From positions 1-64,000 of the forward strand of contig NZ_JAANHS010000009.1 of NCBI RefSeq assembly GCF_011174775.1: a stretch of DNA of 64,000 bases, given 5' to 3'. The stretch is from Rhodobacter calidifons (lineage in GTDB: Bacteria > Pseudomonadota > Alphaproteobacteria > Rhodobacterales > Rhodobacteraceae). Shown here in pieces: positions 7,742 through 16,553 of the stretch; position 1 is the first letter of the stretch; the number at the start of each line of letters is the position of its first letter. Position numbers and translations under genes: made by a program. The notes under the pieces were generated by a model. The model was not told where the DNA came from and did not search any database. It saw nothing but the letters and a program-made list of their open reading frames with translations.

Positions 7742-9502
7742 ATGGCAACGGAATCGGCGGGCGTTGATCTGGTCTCGGTCGTGACGCTGCTGGGTGCGGC
7801 GGTCGTTGCCGTGCCGGTGTTCAAGCGGATCGGGCTGGGGTCGGTGCTGGGATACCTTGCCGCAGGGCTGGCGATCGGGCCCTTCGGGCTGGGGGTCTTT
7901 TCGGACCCGATGGCGATCCTGCATGTGGCCGAGCTGGGCGTGGTGATGTTCCTGTTCATCATCGGGCTGGAGATGGAGCCGTCCAAGCTCTGGGCGATGC
8001 GGCGGGATATCTTCGGGCTGGGGCTGGCGCAGGTGCTGGTCTGCGTCGCGGTGCTGAGCCTGGTGGGCTTTGCGCTGGGCTATCCATACGCGGGCTCGCT
8101 GATCGCGGGGGCGGGGTTCACGCTGACCTCCACCGCCATCGTGATGCAGATGTTGCAGGAGAGGGGCGACATCGCCGCCCCCAAGGGGCAGCGGATCGTG
8201 TCGGTCCTGCTGCTGGAGGACCTCGCCATCGTGCCCCTGCTGGCTCTGGTCGCGTTTCTGGCCCCGGGGGGCGAGGAGGTGACGCTGGCGGACCGGCTGC
8301 TGGGCGTGGGGATCGGGCTGGGGGCCATTGCGGCGCTGGTCGTGGCGGGGATCTACCTGTTGAACCCGATGTTCCGGCTGCTGGCGGCGTCCCGGGCGCG
8401 CGAGGTGATGACGGCGGCGGCCTTGCTGGTGGTGCTGGGCTCGGCCCTGTGGTTGCAGCTGGGGGGCCTGTCGGCGGCGATGGGGGCGTTTCTCGCGGGG
8501 GTGCTGCTGTCGGAATCGACCTTCCGCCACCAGCTTGAGGCGGATGTGGAGCCGTTCCGGGGCATCCTGCTGGGCCTGTTCTTCCTGGCCGTGGGCATGG
8601 CGCTGGACCTGTCGGTGATCGCGGACAACTGGGGGTTGGTCGCGGTCAGCGTGGCGGCCTTCATGGTGCTGAAATCGGCGGTCATCTATGGCGTGGCGCG
8701 GTTGATGGGCGCGCCGCACCCCGAGGCGCTGGAGCGCATGGTGCTGATGGCGCAGGGCGGAGAGTTCGCCTTCGTGCTGTATTCGGCGGCGCTGGCGGTA
8801 GGGCTGTTGAGCCTGGACGAGAACGCGATCCTGAACGCGATCATCATCGTGTCGATGGCGCTGACACCGGTGATGGTGATGCTGCATGACCGGTTCAAAC
8901 CGGCGGCTGTGGTGTCGCTGGACGGCATGGAGGCGCCGGACGGGCAGACGGCAAGCGTTCTGATCATCGGCTTCGGGCGGTTCGGGCAGATCGCCAGCCA
9001 GCCTCTGCTGGCGCGGAAATGTCCGATCACCATCATCGACGACGATCCCGAGATGATCCGCGCGGCCGAGACCTTCGGCTTCAAGGTCTGGTTCGGCGAC
9101 GGCACGCGGCTGGACATATTGCAGGCCGCCGGGGCGGGGTCAGCGCGGGCGGTGGTGATTGCCACCGACAGGCGCGAGGTGACGACGCGGATCGCGAAAC
9201 TGGTACGCGACGCGTTTCCGAACGCCGCGATCCTGGCGCGGGCCTTCGACCGGGAACATGCGCTGGAGCTGATCCGCGAGGGCGTGGATCACCAGATGCG
9301 CGAGGTGTTCCATTCGGCGCTGGCGCTGGGGTCCGAGGTGCTGGAGGTGCTGGGGGTCGATCCCGACGAGATCGCCGAGATCGCCGAGGGGGTGCGCAGG
9401 CGCGATGCGGAGCGGCTGGCCTTGCAGATGACGGGCGACATCTATTCGGGCACGAGCCTCCTGCTGGGCAATGCCGAACACACGGCGCGGCCGGCCTCCT
9501 AG
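7742..9502 (+). CDS. CPA2-family monovalent cation:proton antiporter with TrkA-N domain (KefB/KefC-like)
   Basis: A 586-residue inner-membrane protein. About 12 hydrophobic segments occupy residues 10-385, including the conserved GFLL/GALLAG-type half-helices of CPA2 exchangers (here LGYLAAGLAIGPFGLG and MGAFLAGVLLSES). A Rossmann TrkA-N domain follows (VLIIGFGRFGQIASQPLL), which binds NAD(H) or nucleotides and gates K+ or Na+/H+ exchange. The start follows AGGAG at 7731-7735. A second CPA2 gene lies at 47719. Ion specificity cannot be read from sequence. Confidence 0.92.
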   Translation: MATESAGVDLVSVVTLLGAAVVAVPVFKRIGLGSVLGYLAAGLAIGPFGLGVFSDPMAILHVAELGVVMFLFIIGLEMEPSKLWAMRRDIFGLGLAQVLVCVAVLSLVGFALGYPYAGSLIAGAGFTLTSTAIVMQMLQERGDIAAPKGQRIVSVLLLEDLAIVPLLALVAFLAPGGEEVTLADRLLGVGIGLGAIAALVVAGIYLLNPMFRLLAASRAREVMTAAALLVVLGSALWLQLGGLSAAMGAFLAGVLLSESTFRHQLEADVEPFRGILLGLFFLAVGMALDLSVIADNWGLVAVSVAAFMVLKSAVIYGVARLMGAPHPEALERMVLMAQGGEFAFVLYSAALAVGLLSLDENAILNAIIIVSMALTPVMVMLHDRFKPAAVVSLDGMEAPDGQTASVLIIGFGRFGQIASQPLLARKCPITIIDDDPEMIRAAETFGFKVWFGDGTRLDILQAAGAGSARAVVIATDRREVTTRIAKLVRDAFPNAAILARAFDREHALELIREGVDHQMREVFHSALALGSEVLEVLGVDPDEIAEIAEGVRRRDAERLALQMTGDIYSGTSLLLGNAEHTARPAS

Positions 9503-9951
9503 CCCGGCGCCGCCACGGCGCGGCGGTCGGCGGGGTCGGGCGGGGTCATCAGGCTTTCGAGTTTTGCCTTTACCTCGGCCGGCCAGGGCATCGAGGTGTG
9601 GGTGTCGAGCCAGGAGGCGGCGAGGACCTGTTCCACCGACCAGCGGTGTTCGTCGCCGCAGTGGATGGTGTGGTGGAGCCGGACCGAGGACTTGCCGACC
9701 TTCAGGATCGAGAGGCGGAAGGTCAGCCTGTCGCCGAAGAACGAGGGTTTGGAGAAGTCGCAGGAGAGGTGGACGGTGGGCGTGCCCCAGCGTTCCTTCC
9801 AGATGATCTCGTGCCAGGGCCAGCCGATATGGGCCCAGAATTCCTCGACCACGCCGTTCAGGAGGTTGAGATAGGCCGGGTAATAGGCGGTGCCCGAGAT
9901 GTCGCAATCGCCGAAATGCAGCATCCGGTCGGTGGTGTAGCAGACGGTCAT
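9499..9951 (-). CDS. Acyl-CoA thioesterase, hot-dog fold (4-hydroxybenzoyl-CoA thioesterase-like)
   Basis: A 150-residue single hot-dog-fold protein. The N-terminal motif FGDCDISGTAYYPAYLNL corresponds to the catalytic-Asp segment of 4HBT-type thioesterases (usually DxDxxGHVNNxxY). It should hydrolyse an acyl-CoA in the cytosol; the natural acyl group is not evident. Its stop overlaps the stop region of the convergent antiporter gene by 4 bp. Confidence 0.85.
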   Translation of the reverse strand: MTVCYTTDRMLHFGDCDISGTAYYPAYLNLLNGVVEEFWAHIGWPWHEIIWKERWGTPTVHLSCDFSKPSFFGDRLTFRLSILKVGKSSVRLHHTIHCGDEHRWSVEQVLAASWLDTHTSMPWPAEVKAKLESLMTPPDPADRRAVAAPG

Positions 9952-9997
9952 TCCTGTCCCCCTTTGGGCCGAAGGTGGGGGCAGGCGGGGTGCCAGG

Positions 9998-10450
9998 TCA
10001 AGCGCGGTCGTCCTTGGGGCTGCCCATCACGACGAAGGTGGTGATCGCGCGGACCTGGGGCAGGGTGCCGAGGATCTCGGTATGCCAGTGCTTGTAGGCT
10101 GGAAGGTCGGCGCATTCGACGCGCAGGAGGTATTCGACGCTGCCGGTGATGTTGTGGCATTCGCGCACTTCCGGCGCGCGGGCGACGGCGCGTTCGAAGG
10201 CCTCTTGCGCGGCCTTGCTATGGGTGCCGAGGCCGACGGTGACATAGGCGACGAAGCCGATCCCGAGTTTCGCGGGGTCGAGCACGGCGCGGTAGGAGCG
10301 GATGACGCCGGCCCGTTCCAGCGCCTGCACGCGGCGGAGGCAGGCCGAGGGGGAAAGCCCCACGCGCTCGGCCAGCGCGAGGTTGGGCTGGCGGGCGTCG
10401 CGAGAAAGTTCGCGCAATATCCGGTGGTCGATGTCGTCAAGTTTGGTCAT
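9998..10450 (-). CDS. Lrp/AsnC family transcriptional regulator
   Basis: A 150-residue regulator with an N-terminal winged HTH (ILRELSRDARQPNLALAERV then SACLRRVQALERAGVI) and a C-terminal RAM ligand-binding domain (residues 65-140). The start MTKLDDIDHRIL is the normal family start; an upstream ATG at 10480 would add MASLALFLQQ. It is divergent from a LysE exporter gene, the classical arrangement in which the regulator senses the exported amino acid. Confidence 0.92.
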   Translation of the reverse strand: MTKLDDIDHRILRELSRDARQPNLALAERVGLSPSACLRRVQALERAGVIRSYRAVLDPAKLGIGFVAYVTVGLGTHSKAAQEAFERAVARAPEVRECHNITGSVEYLLRVECADLPAYKHWHTEILGTLPQVRAITTFVVMGSPKDDRA

Positions 10451-10452
10451 TT

Positions 10453-10499
10453 GTTGCAAGAATAGTGCCAAGGATGCCATCTTTGCAACCCTGTGGCAG
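10453..10499. promoter_or_regulatory. Candidate operator between lrp-like and lysE-like genes
   Basis: GTTGCAAGA at 10453-10461 and TCTTTGCAAC at 10490-10499 form an imperfect inverted repeat covering most of the 73-bp divergent gap. It is a plausible binding site for the adjacent Lrp-type regulator; this is inferred from position and symmetry only. Confidence 0.45.
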
Positions 10500-10523
10500 T
10501 CAGGTCGATGCAGGATTGCGCGC

Positions 10524-11123
10524 ATGACTTATGACCTGATGATCGCCCTGCTGGGCTTTGCCTTCGTCACCTCGGTCACGCCGGGGCCGAACAACATGAT
10601 GCTGCTGGCGTCCGGGGTGAACTTCGGCTTCCGCCGGACGCTGCCGCATATGCTGGGGATCAGCCTGGGCCATGCGCTGATGGTGTTCCTGGTCGCGCTG
10701 GGGCTGGCGGGGGTGTTCACGGCCTGGCCTCCGGCGCTGGTGGGGCTGAAGGCCGCCTCGGTGGCATACATGCTTTGGCTGGCCTGGAAGATCGCCCATG
10801 CCGGCGCCCCGGGGGAGGGGCGGGCAAAGCCGCAACCGATGAGCTTCCTTCAGGCGGCGGCGTTCCAGTGGGTGAACCCCAAGGCCTGGGCGATGGCGCT
10901 GGGGGCGGTGTCGGCCTATGTGAGCGAACCCTCGGTCGCGGCCTGTGCCCTGGTTGCGGGGGCCTTTGCGCTGGTCAACCTGCCCTCGGTGACGCTATGG
11001 GCGGCAGCGGGGCAGGGGCTGCGGCGCTGGTTGCAGGCTCCGGCCCGGCTGGCGGCGTTCAACTGGACGATGGCGGGGCTGCTGGTGCTGTCGCTGTGGC
11101 CGGTGGTGACGCTTGCGCCGTGA
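10524..11123 (+). CDS. LysE family amino acid exporter
   Basis: A 199-residue inner-membrane protein with about six hydrophobic segments and the family motif TPGPNNMMLLASG near the N-terminus. LysE/RhtB proteins export amino acids by proton exchange. The ATG at 10524 gives the normal length; the longer frame upstream overlaps the divergent regulator and is rejected. Substrate is not determinable from sequence. Confidence 0.92.
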   Translation: MTYDLMIALLGFAFVTSVTPGPNNMMLLASGVNFGFRRTLPHMLGISLGHALMVFLVALGLAGVFTAWPPALVGLKAASVAYMLWLAWKIAHAGAPGEGRAKPQPMSFLQAAAFQWVNPKAWAMALGAVSAYVSEPSVAACALVAGAFALVNLPSVTLWAAAGQGLRRWLQAPARLAAFNWTMAGLLVLSLWPVVTLAP

Positions 11124-11141
11124 GGCCGCATCGCCCGGCGC

Positions 11142-12047
11142 TCAGCCGCGTTGCAGCTTGACCGGCTCGGACCGCGCCAGGCGGAGGAAATGCGCCATGT
11201 AGGGCTTGGCGGCATCCTCTGCCCGCGTCGCCGCATACATGCGTTTGGTCACGGGCTGCGGGCCAAGCGGGCGGGTGATGTAATCGGCATTGGTCCGGAC
11301 CTCGCGCATCACCCAGTCGGGCAGCACCGCCACGCCCCGATTGGACCCCACCAGCATCAGGATTACCGCGGTCAGCTCCGCCGTCCGCTGCGCGCGCGGT
11401 TCCACCTTGGCGGGCGTCAGGATCTCGGTGAACACATCCAGCTTGTCGCGGCTGACGGGGTAGGTGATGAGCACCTGATCCCGGAAATCCTCGGCGGTGA
11501 TGTAGTCCCTTGCCGCAAGCGGGTTCTGCGCCGAGGCGACGAAGGTCGGGTGATAGTCGAACAGGGGATTGAACACGATCCCCGGCGGCGGCTCGCGGTC
11601 GGACGAGATCACCAGATCCACATCCTGGCGGTTCAGCGCGTGCAGCGCCTCGAAGGCGAGGCCGGCGCGGATGTCCACGTCGATCTCGGGCCAGGCGTGG
11701 CGGAACAGTTCCAGCACCGGAAACAGCCAGTCGAAACAGGCATGGCACTCGATCGCGATGTGCAGCCGCCCGGTGCGACCGGCGCGAAGCGCGCGGAATT
11801 CCTCTTCCATCGCGTCGATCTCGGGCAGGATCCGCTCGGCCGCGCGCAGCATCCGCATCCCCGCCGCCGAGAGCCGCATCGGTTTCGACCGGCGCACGAA
11901 CAGCTCCATCCCGGCCTGATCCTCCAACCCCTTCACCTGATGCGACAGCGCCGATTGCGTCATGTTCAGCATGTCCGCCGCGCGGGCAAGGCCGCCCGCC
12001 TGCTGGATGGCACGGATGGTGCGCAGGTGGCGCAGCTCGATATACAT
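11142..12047 (-). CDS. metR: LysR-type regulator, MetR-like
   Basis: A 301-residue LTTR. The HTH is at residues 4-60 (ELRHLRTIRAIQQAGGLARA, SALSHQVKGLEDQAG) and the effector domain follows from residue 90. The N-terminus and LxIAIECHACFDWLFPVL segment are typical of MetR, which uses homocysteine as co-effector. It is divergent from metF, which supports the assignment. The ATG at 12047 is chosen over a TTG six bases upstream. Confidence 0.88.
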   Translation of the reverse strand: MYIELRHLRTIRAIQQAGGLARAADMLNMTQSALSHQVKGLEDQAGMELFVRRSKPMRLSAAGMRMLRAAERILPEIDAMEEEFRALRAGRTGRLHIAIECHACFDWLFPVLELFRHAWPEIDVDIRAGLAFEALHALNRQDVDLVISSDREPPPGIVFNPLFDYHPTFVASAQNPLAARDYITAEDFRDQVLITYPVSRDKLDVFTEILTPAKVEPRAQRTAELTAVILMLVGSNRGVAVLPDWVMREVRTNADYITRPLGPQPVTKRMYAATRAEDAAKPYMAHFLRLARSEPVKLQRG

Positions 12048-12067
12048 GAGCAAACCTCATCATGATG

Positions 12068-12091
12068 GTGAGAATTATGAATTTGTCTCAC
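12068..12091. promoter_or_regulatory. Candidate MetR operator in the metR-metF gap
   Basis: GTGAGA (12068-12073) and TCTCAC (12086-12091) form a perfect 6-bp inverted repeat with a 12-bp AT-rich spacer in the 86-bp divergent region. LysR-type regulators bind such spaced dyads, and MetR controls metF in other bacteria. The site is inferred from symmetry and position. Confidence 0.55.
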
Positions 12092-12133
12092 AAGCACCGA
12101 TCTGCGACAAGGGGTGCAATGAAGGAGACGACC

Positions 12134-13000
12134 ATGCCGACGCCCCGCATCAGCTTTGAATTCTTCCCGCCGCAGTCGCTGGACGCCGCGTTCCGGCTGT
12201 GGGAGACGGTGCAGGCGCTGGCGCCGATGCAGCCCGCCTTCGTCTCGGTCACCTATGGCGCGGGCGGGACGACGCGGACGCTGACGCATGAGGCGGTCAC
12301 GACCATCCGCCGCAACTACGGGCTGAAGGTCGCGGCGCATCTGACCTGCGTCGATGCCACGCAGACCGAGACCCTGGCCATCGCCGAGGCCTATGCGGCG
12401 GCGGGTGTGACCGAGATCGTCGCGCTGCGCGGCGATGCCCCGAAGGGCGCACAGCGGTTCGTGCCGCATCCCCTGGGCTTTGCGAATTCGGTGGAGCTGG
12501 TGGAAAACCTGGCCCGGACGGGCAAGTTCAACATCCGCGTCGGCGCCTATCCCGAGCCGCATCCGGACGCCGCCGACAGCGCCGCCGACGTGACCTGGCT
12601 GAAGCGCAAGATCGACGCGGGCGCCTCCAGCGCGATCACCCAGTTCTTCTTCGAGGCCGACACCTTCTTCCGCTTCCGCGATGCCTGCGTGAAGGCGGGG
12701 ATCACCGCGCCGATCATTCCGGGCATCCTGCCGATCACGAGCTGGGAGGGGGCGAAGAAGTTCGCCCGTCGCTGCGGCGCCTCGGTGCCGCGCAGGCTGG
12801 ACGAGGCCTTCGCCACCGCCGCCCGGGACGGGCGCGAGGAGCTTCTGGCGCTGACCCAGTGCACGCAGCTTTGCGACCGGCTGATCCGGGGCGGGGTCGA
12901 GGATCTGCATTTCTACACGCTGAACCGGCCGCATCTGACGCGCGAGGTTGTCCGGGCGCTGGGCATCAAGCCCGAGGTGGTGCTGGAGAAGGTGGCCTGA
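12134..13000 (+). CDS. metF: 5,10-methylenetetrahydrofolate reductase
   Basis: A 288-residue FAD-dependent TIM-barrel enzyme that reduces 5,10-methylene-THF to 5-methyl-THF for methionine synthesis. Seen motifs are ISFEFFPP at the N-terminus, SVTYGAGGTTR, LRGDAPKG and a region around GASSAITQFFFEAD. The start at 12134 follows AAGGAG at 12122-12127, which excludes the longer upstream frame. It is divergent from metR. Confidence 0.95.
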   Translation: MPTPRISFEFFPPQSLDAAFRLWETVQALAPMQPAFVSVTYGAGGTTRTLTHEAVTTIRRNYGLKVAAHLTCVDATQTETLAIAEAYAAAGVTEIVALRGDAPKGAQRFVPHPLGFANSVELVENLARTGKFNIRVGAYPEPHPDAADSAADVTWLKRKIDAGASSAITQFFFEADTFFRFRDACVKAGITAPIIPGILPITSWEGAKKFARRCGASVPRRLDEAFATAARDGREELLALTQCTQLCDRLIRGGVEDLHFYTLNRPHLTREVVRALGIKPEVVLEKVA

Positions 13001-13035
13001 CTTCGGCCCGTCCGGGGCCGACCGTCGTCTCCCTG

Positions 13036-13085
13036 GGCGGCTTTCCGACCTGTCCCCAGCAGGGCCCGGAAAGCCGCCATCTTTT
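13036..13085 (+). terminator. Rho-independent terminator of metF
   Basis: A 12-bp perfect stem (GGCGGCTTTCCG at 13036-13047 pairing with CGGAAAGCCGCC at 13067-13078) with a 19-nt loop is followed by ATCTTTTTG. This is the clearest intrinsic terminator in the window. Confidence 0.88.
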
Positions 13086-13165
13086 TGCCCGTTGCCGCCC
13101 GGTTTGCCCGTTGCCCGCCGGGGCATATCGGCTAATCTCGCGCCGAGCGATCCGATGGAATGTCC

Positions 13166-13606
13166 ATGCCCAAGCTTGTCACCCTTCTGAACGGCCCGAA
13201 CCTCAACCTTCTGGGCCTGCGGCAGCCCGAGATCTACGGGCGCGAGACGCTGGCGGATGTGGCGGCGAAGGTTTCGGAACTGGCCGAGGACCTGGGCCTG
13301 CGGATCCGCGCGCTGCAATCGAACCACGAGGGGCAGCTGGTGGACTGGATCCACGAGGCGCGGGGCACCTCGGCCGGGATCATCATCAATCCGGGCGCCT
13401 ATTCGCACACTTCGGTCGCGATCCTGGACGCGCTGCATGCCTATGAGGGGCCGGTGATCGAGGTGCATATCTCGAACATCCACAAGCGCGAGGCCTTCCG
13501 GCACCATTCCTATGTCTCGGCCCGGGCCGACGGGGTGATCGCGGGCTGCGGCACCGAGGGCTATCTGCTGGCCTTGCGGCGGATCGCCTCGCTCCTGCAC
13601 GGATGA
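13166..13606 (+). CDS. aroQ: Type II 3-dehydroquinate dehydratase
   Basis: A 146-residue flavodoxin-fold dehydratase of the shikimate pathway. Diagnostic motifs are [17 protein letters not shown] near the N-terminus, [12 protein letters not shown] and [20 protein letters not shown]. Two ATGs (13160 and 13166) are possible; GGA at 13157-13159 is well spaced only from the second. It is the first gene of an operon with the ligase-like and thiolase genes, coupled by an ATGA overlap. Confidence 0.95.
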   Translation: MPKLVTLLNGPNLNLLGLRQPEIYGRETLADVAAKVSELAEDLGLRIRALQSNHEGQLVDWIHEARGTSAGIIINPGAYSHTSVAILDALHAYEGPVIEVHISNIHKREAFRHHSYVSARADGVIAGCGTEGYLLALRRIASLLHG

Positions 13607-14862
13607 GCGCGACCTTCGGCTGGCATCCGGCGGCGCGACTGTTCGATGCAGCGGGGAACGAGGTCGCATCGCCGGGACGTGGCGCCGGGACGGCGGCACG
13701 CGCGGTCTTTCCCGACAGTGCGGCGGGGCTTGCCGCCGCCATCGGCCATCCGGCCTTCCGGATCGGCGCGCCGGATCAGCCGCCGCCTGCGCCACATGAG
13801 GAGCCGGTGCTGGAAACGCTCACCTCCGGTTCCATGGGCCGGCCCCGCCGCATCCGGCGCACGCAGAGGTCCTGGATCGCCAGCTTCGCCGTCACCGCGG
13901 GCCTTGGCATCGGACCCGGCGCGCGTGTCGCCACGCTGGGCCATCTGATCCATTCCCTGTCGCTGTATGGCGCGGTGGAGGGCCTGCACCTGGGCGCCGA
14001 GGTGCATCTTCTGGCGGAGCTGCGCCCCGACCGCCAGCGCCGTGCCTTGCGCGATCGCCGCATCACCCATCTTTACGCCACGCCCGCCCAGCTGCGCCTG
14101 ATCCTCGGGCCCGGCCAGCTGCCCGACCTGCGCCTCGTCCTCGTCGGCGGCGCGAAACTCGACCCGGCCCTGCGCGCCGTGCTTGCCGCGCTTGCGCCCG
14201 AGGCCGCGATCCGCGAGTTCTACGGCGCCGCCGAGACCAGCTTCGTCACCCTCGCCGACGCGACCACGCCCGCAGGCTCGGTCGGCCGCCCCTATCCCGG
14301 CGTCGAGCTTCGGCTCGACCCCGGCGGCGAGATCTGGGTCCGCAGCCCCTATCTCTGCCTGGGCCCTGCCTTTCAGCCCTGCCCGGACGTCCCTGCCGGG
14401 CGCACGAGCGGGCCGGTTGCGCGCGCAGAGGCGAGACCGGAGGCCAGCGCGCCGGCGCTCCTTGCGAACCCCCACGGCACCCGCTGGCGCGACGGCTGGC
14501 TGTCGGTGGGCGAGATCGGCGAGATGCGGGCGGGCCATCTTTATCTGAAAGGCCGCGCCGGGCGCATGGTCACGGTGGCCGACCAGAACGTCTTTCCCGA
14601 AGAGATCGAGACCTTCCTCCTGGGCCTTGCCGGCATCGCCAGGGCCGCTGTCCTGCCGGTCCCGGACGCCCGGCGCGGCCAGAGCCTGGTCGCGGTGCTG
14701 CAAGGCGACCCGGGGCAGGAGGCCGCGATCCTGAGGGCGCTGCGGGCCGAGCTTGGGCCGCTGAAGGCGCCGAAGGCGGTGATCTGGCGGCAGGACTGGC
14801 CGGTGCTGGCTTCGGGCAAGACCGACCTCAACGCGCTGGAGGCGGACCTGTGGCCCGGCTGA
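13603..14862 (+). CDS. AMP-binding (acyl-CoA ligase-like) protein, short form
   Basis: A 419-residue ANL-superfamily protein, shorter than the usual 500-550. Motifs seen are the ATP loop [11 protein letters not shown] (residues 74-84), the A5-type [38 protein letters not shown] at the C-domain hinge, and [11 protein letters not shown] with the candidate catalytic Lys. The N-terminal ~60 residues of a typical ligase appear reduced. It should adenylate a carboxylate and may form the CoA thioester. It overlaps aroQ by 4 bp and the thiolase gene by 13 bp. The substrate is unknown. Confidence 0.85.
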   Translation: MSATFGWHPAARLFDAAGNEVASPGRGAGTAARAVFPDSAAGLAAAIGHPAFRIGAPDQPPPAPHEEPVLETLTSGSMGRPRRIRRTQRSWIASFAVTAGLGIGPGARVATLGHLIHSLSLYGAVEGLHLGAEVHLLAELRPDRQRRALRDRRITHLYATPAQLRLILGPGQLPDLRLVLVGGAKLDPALRAVLAALAPEAAIREFYGAAETSFVTLADATTPAGSVGRPYPGVELRLDPGGEIWVRSPYLCLGPAFQPCPDVPAGRTSGPVARAEARPEASAPALLANPHGTRWRDGWLSVGEIGEMRAGHLYLKGRAGRMVTVADQNVFPEEIETFLLGLAGIARAAVLPVPDARRGQSLVAVLQGDPGQEAAILRALRAELGPLKAPKAVIWRQDWPVLASGKTDLNALEADLWPG

Positions 14863-15953
14863 TCGCCGCCCGGCGCACGGCCGTGGTGCCGCGCGGCGGG
14901 GCCTTTGCGCGCCTGTCGCTGGAGGACCTGGCGGCTCCGGTCCTTGCCGCCTGCCTGGCCGATGCCGGGATCGCGGGCGGGCAGGTGGACGAGGTGATCC
15001 TGTCCAACGCGCTGGGCGCGGGCGGCAATCCGGCGCGGCGGGCGGCGCTGGCGGCGGGCCTGCCGGACCGGGTGGCGGGCTTGACCATCGACCGGCAATG
15101 CGCGGGCGGCCTCGATGCGCTGCTGCTGGCCCGGGCGCTGGTCGCCTCGGGCGCAGCCGAGGTCGTGCTGGCCGGCGGCGTCGAAAGCTATTCCCGCCGC
15201 CCGCTGCGCCTGGCGACCGACCCGGACGGCGGCCCGCCCGTGGCTTACGACCAGGCCCCCTTCACCCCCTGGCCCGACCGCGACCCCGACATGGCCGAGG
15301 CGGCCGAGGCTCTGGCGCAGACGCTGGGCATCGAGCGCGACCGGCAGGAGACCTGGGCGGCGGCAAGCCATGCGAAGGCTCTGCGGGCCGACCTGTCCGC
15401 CGAGATTGTGCCCCTGCACGACGTGACCCGCGACTCATTCACCCGCGAGCTGAGTCCCCGGCTGCTGGCGCGCGCGCCGGTGGTCTGCGGCAGCATCACC
15501 GCGGCCACGGCGGCGGTGGCGGCCGATGCGGCGGCGGTCTGCCTGGTGGTCTCGGACCGGATCGCGCAGGGCAGGGGGCTGGCCATTCTGGCCGGTGCGA
15601 CGATCGGCGGCACGCCGGAAGAGCCGGGCCTGGCCCCGGTCGCCGCGATCCGGCGCATCTGGGACGGCCGGCCCCTGGCCCAGGCCGAGATCATGGAGGC
15701 CTATGCCGTGCAGGCCCTGGCGGTGATCGAGGCGGCGGGGCTGGACCCGCTGACGGTCAACCCCGGCGGGGGCGGGCTGGCGCGAGGCCATCCCATCGGC
15801 GCCTCGGGGGCGATCCTGGCGGTCCGGCTGTTCCACGGCTTGCATGGCGGCAAGCGCGGCGGGCAAAGCGGGGGACAGAGCGGCGGGCTGGGCCTTGCGG
15901 CCATCGCCGCCGCTGGCGGGATCGGCACGGCGCTTCTGGTGGAAGCACCGTGA
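14850..15953 (+). CDS. Divergent thiolase-family protein
   Basis: A 367-residue thiolase-fold protein with a GTG start inside the end of the ligase gene. It keeps the nucleophilic Cys84 in DRQCAGG and His314 in GLARGHPIGASGA. The NEAF-motif Asn is Met (IMEAY, Met282), and the C-terminal Cys of CxGGG is replaced (AIAAAGGIG, Ala353). A Gly/Ser-rich insertion (GGQSGGQSGG) precedes that site. Ordinary acetyl-CoA acetyltransferases need all four positions, so the reaction may differ or be impaired. Coupling to the ligase suggests it acts on the product of that enzyme. Confidence 0.82.
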   Translation: MARLIAARRTAVVPRGGAFARLSLEDLAAPVLAACLADAGIAGGQVDEVILSNALGAGGNPARRAALAAGLPDRVAGLTIDRQCAGGLDALLLARALVASGAAEVVLAGGVESYSRRPLRLATDPDGGPPVAYDQAPFTPWPDRDPDMAEAAEALAQTLGIERDRQETWAAASHAKALRADLSAEIVPLHDVTRDSFTRELSPRLLARAPVVCGSITAATAAVAADAAAVCLVVSDRIAQGRGLAILAGATIGGTPEEPGLAPVAAIRRIWDGRPLAQAEIMEAYAVQALAVIEAAGLDPLTVNPGGGGLARGHPIGASGAILAVRLFHGLHGGKRGGQSGGQSGGLGLAAIAAAGGIGTALLVEAP

Positions 15954-15980
15954 CCTGCACCTTCCCGGGCGCGCGGCAGA

Positions 15981-16523
15981 TCAGGCGCGCGACAGGAGAG
16001 AGGCCGGCCGCATCCGCGACAGGCTTTGCGTCACCAGCCCCGCGATGACGGCCTTGACCGCATCGCCGGGCAGGAAGGCGGCCGACAGGAAGGCGGCCTC
16101 GCCCAGGGTCTTGTCCAGCATGACCGACATGCCGATGATGCCAAAGACATACAGCACGCCGATCCCGCCGATGACCGAAGCCGCAGTGGCCGCGACCATG
16201 GGCGACAGCGAGGTGCGCTCCATCAGCCAGCCGGTCACGAAGGCCGCGACCGGGAAGCCGATGAGGAAGCCGACCGAGGGTCCGGCAAAGACGCCGATGC
16301 CGCCGCGCCCGCCCGACAGAAGTGGCAGGCCCGCCGCGACCAGCGCCAGGAACAGAAGCACCGCCAGAGCCCCGCGTTTCGCCCCCAGCACCGTGCCGCA
16401 GAGCATGATGCCCAGCGACTGCGCGGTGATCGGCACGCCGGCCGCGAGGTCGATCTTCGGGATCAGGCCCAGCACGGCGATCAGGGCGGCGAAGAGGGCG
16501 ATGTGGGTGAGGTTGCGTTCCAT
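15981..16523 (-). CDS. bioY: Biotin ECF transporter S component BioY
   Basis: A 180-residue, six-segment membrane protein that binds biotin. The N-terminus and PITAQSLGIMLCGTVLGAKRG and GGRGGIGVFAGPSVGFLIGF segments are characteristic of BioY. It is the third gene of bioMNY; a 30-bp gap follows bioN. It converges on the thiolase gene with 27 bp between stops. Confidence 0.95.
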   Translation of the reverse strand: MERNLTHIALFAALIAVLGLIPKIDLAAGVPITAQSLGIMLCGTVLGAKRGALAVLLFLALVAAGLPLLSGGRGGIGVFAGPSVGFLIGFPVAAFVTGWLMERTSLSPMVAATAASVIGGIGVLYVFGIIGMSVMLDKTLGEAAFLSAAFLPGDAVKAVIAGLVTQSLSRMRPASLLSRA

Positions 16524-16553
16524 GATGTCCCCGTGGTTGTGACTGGCGACCGT

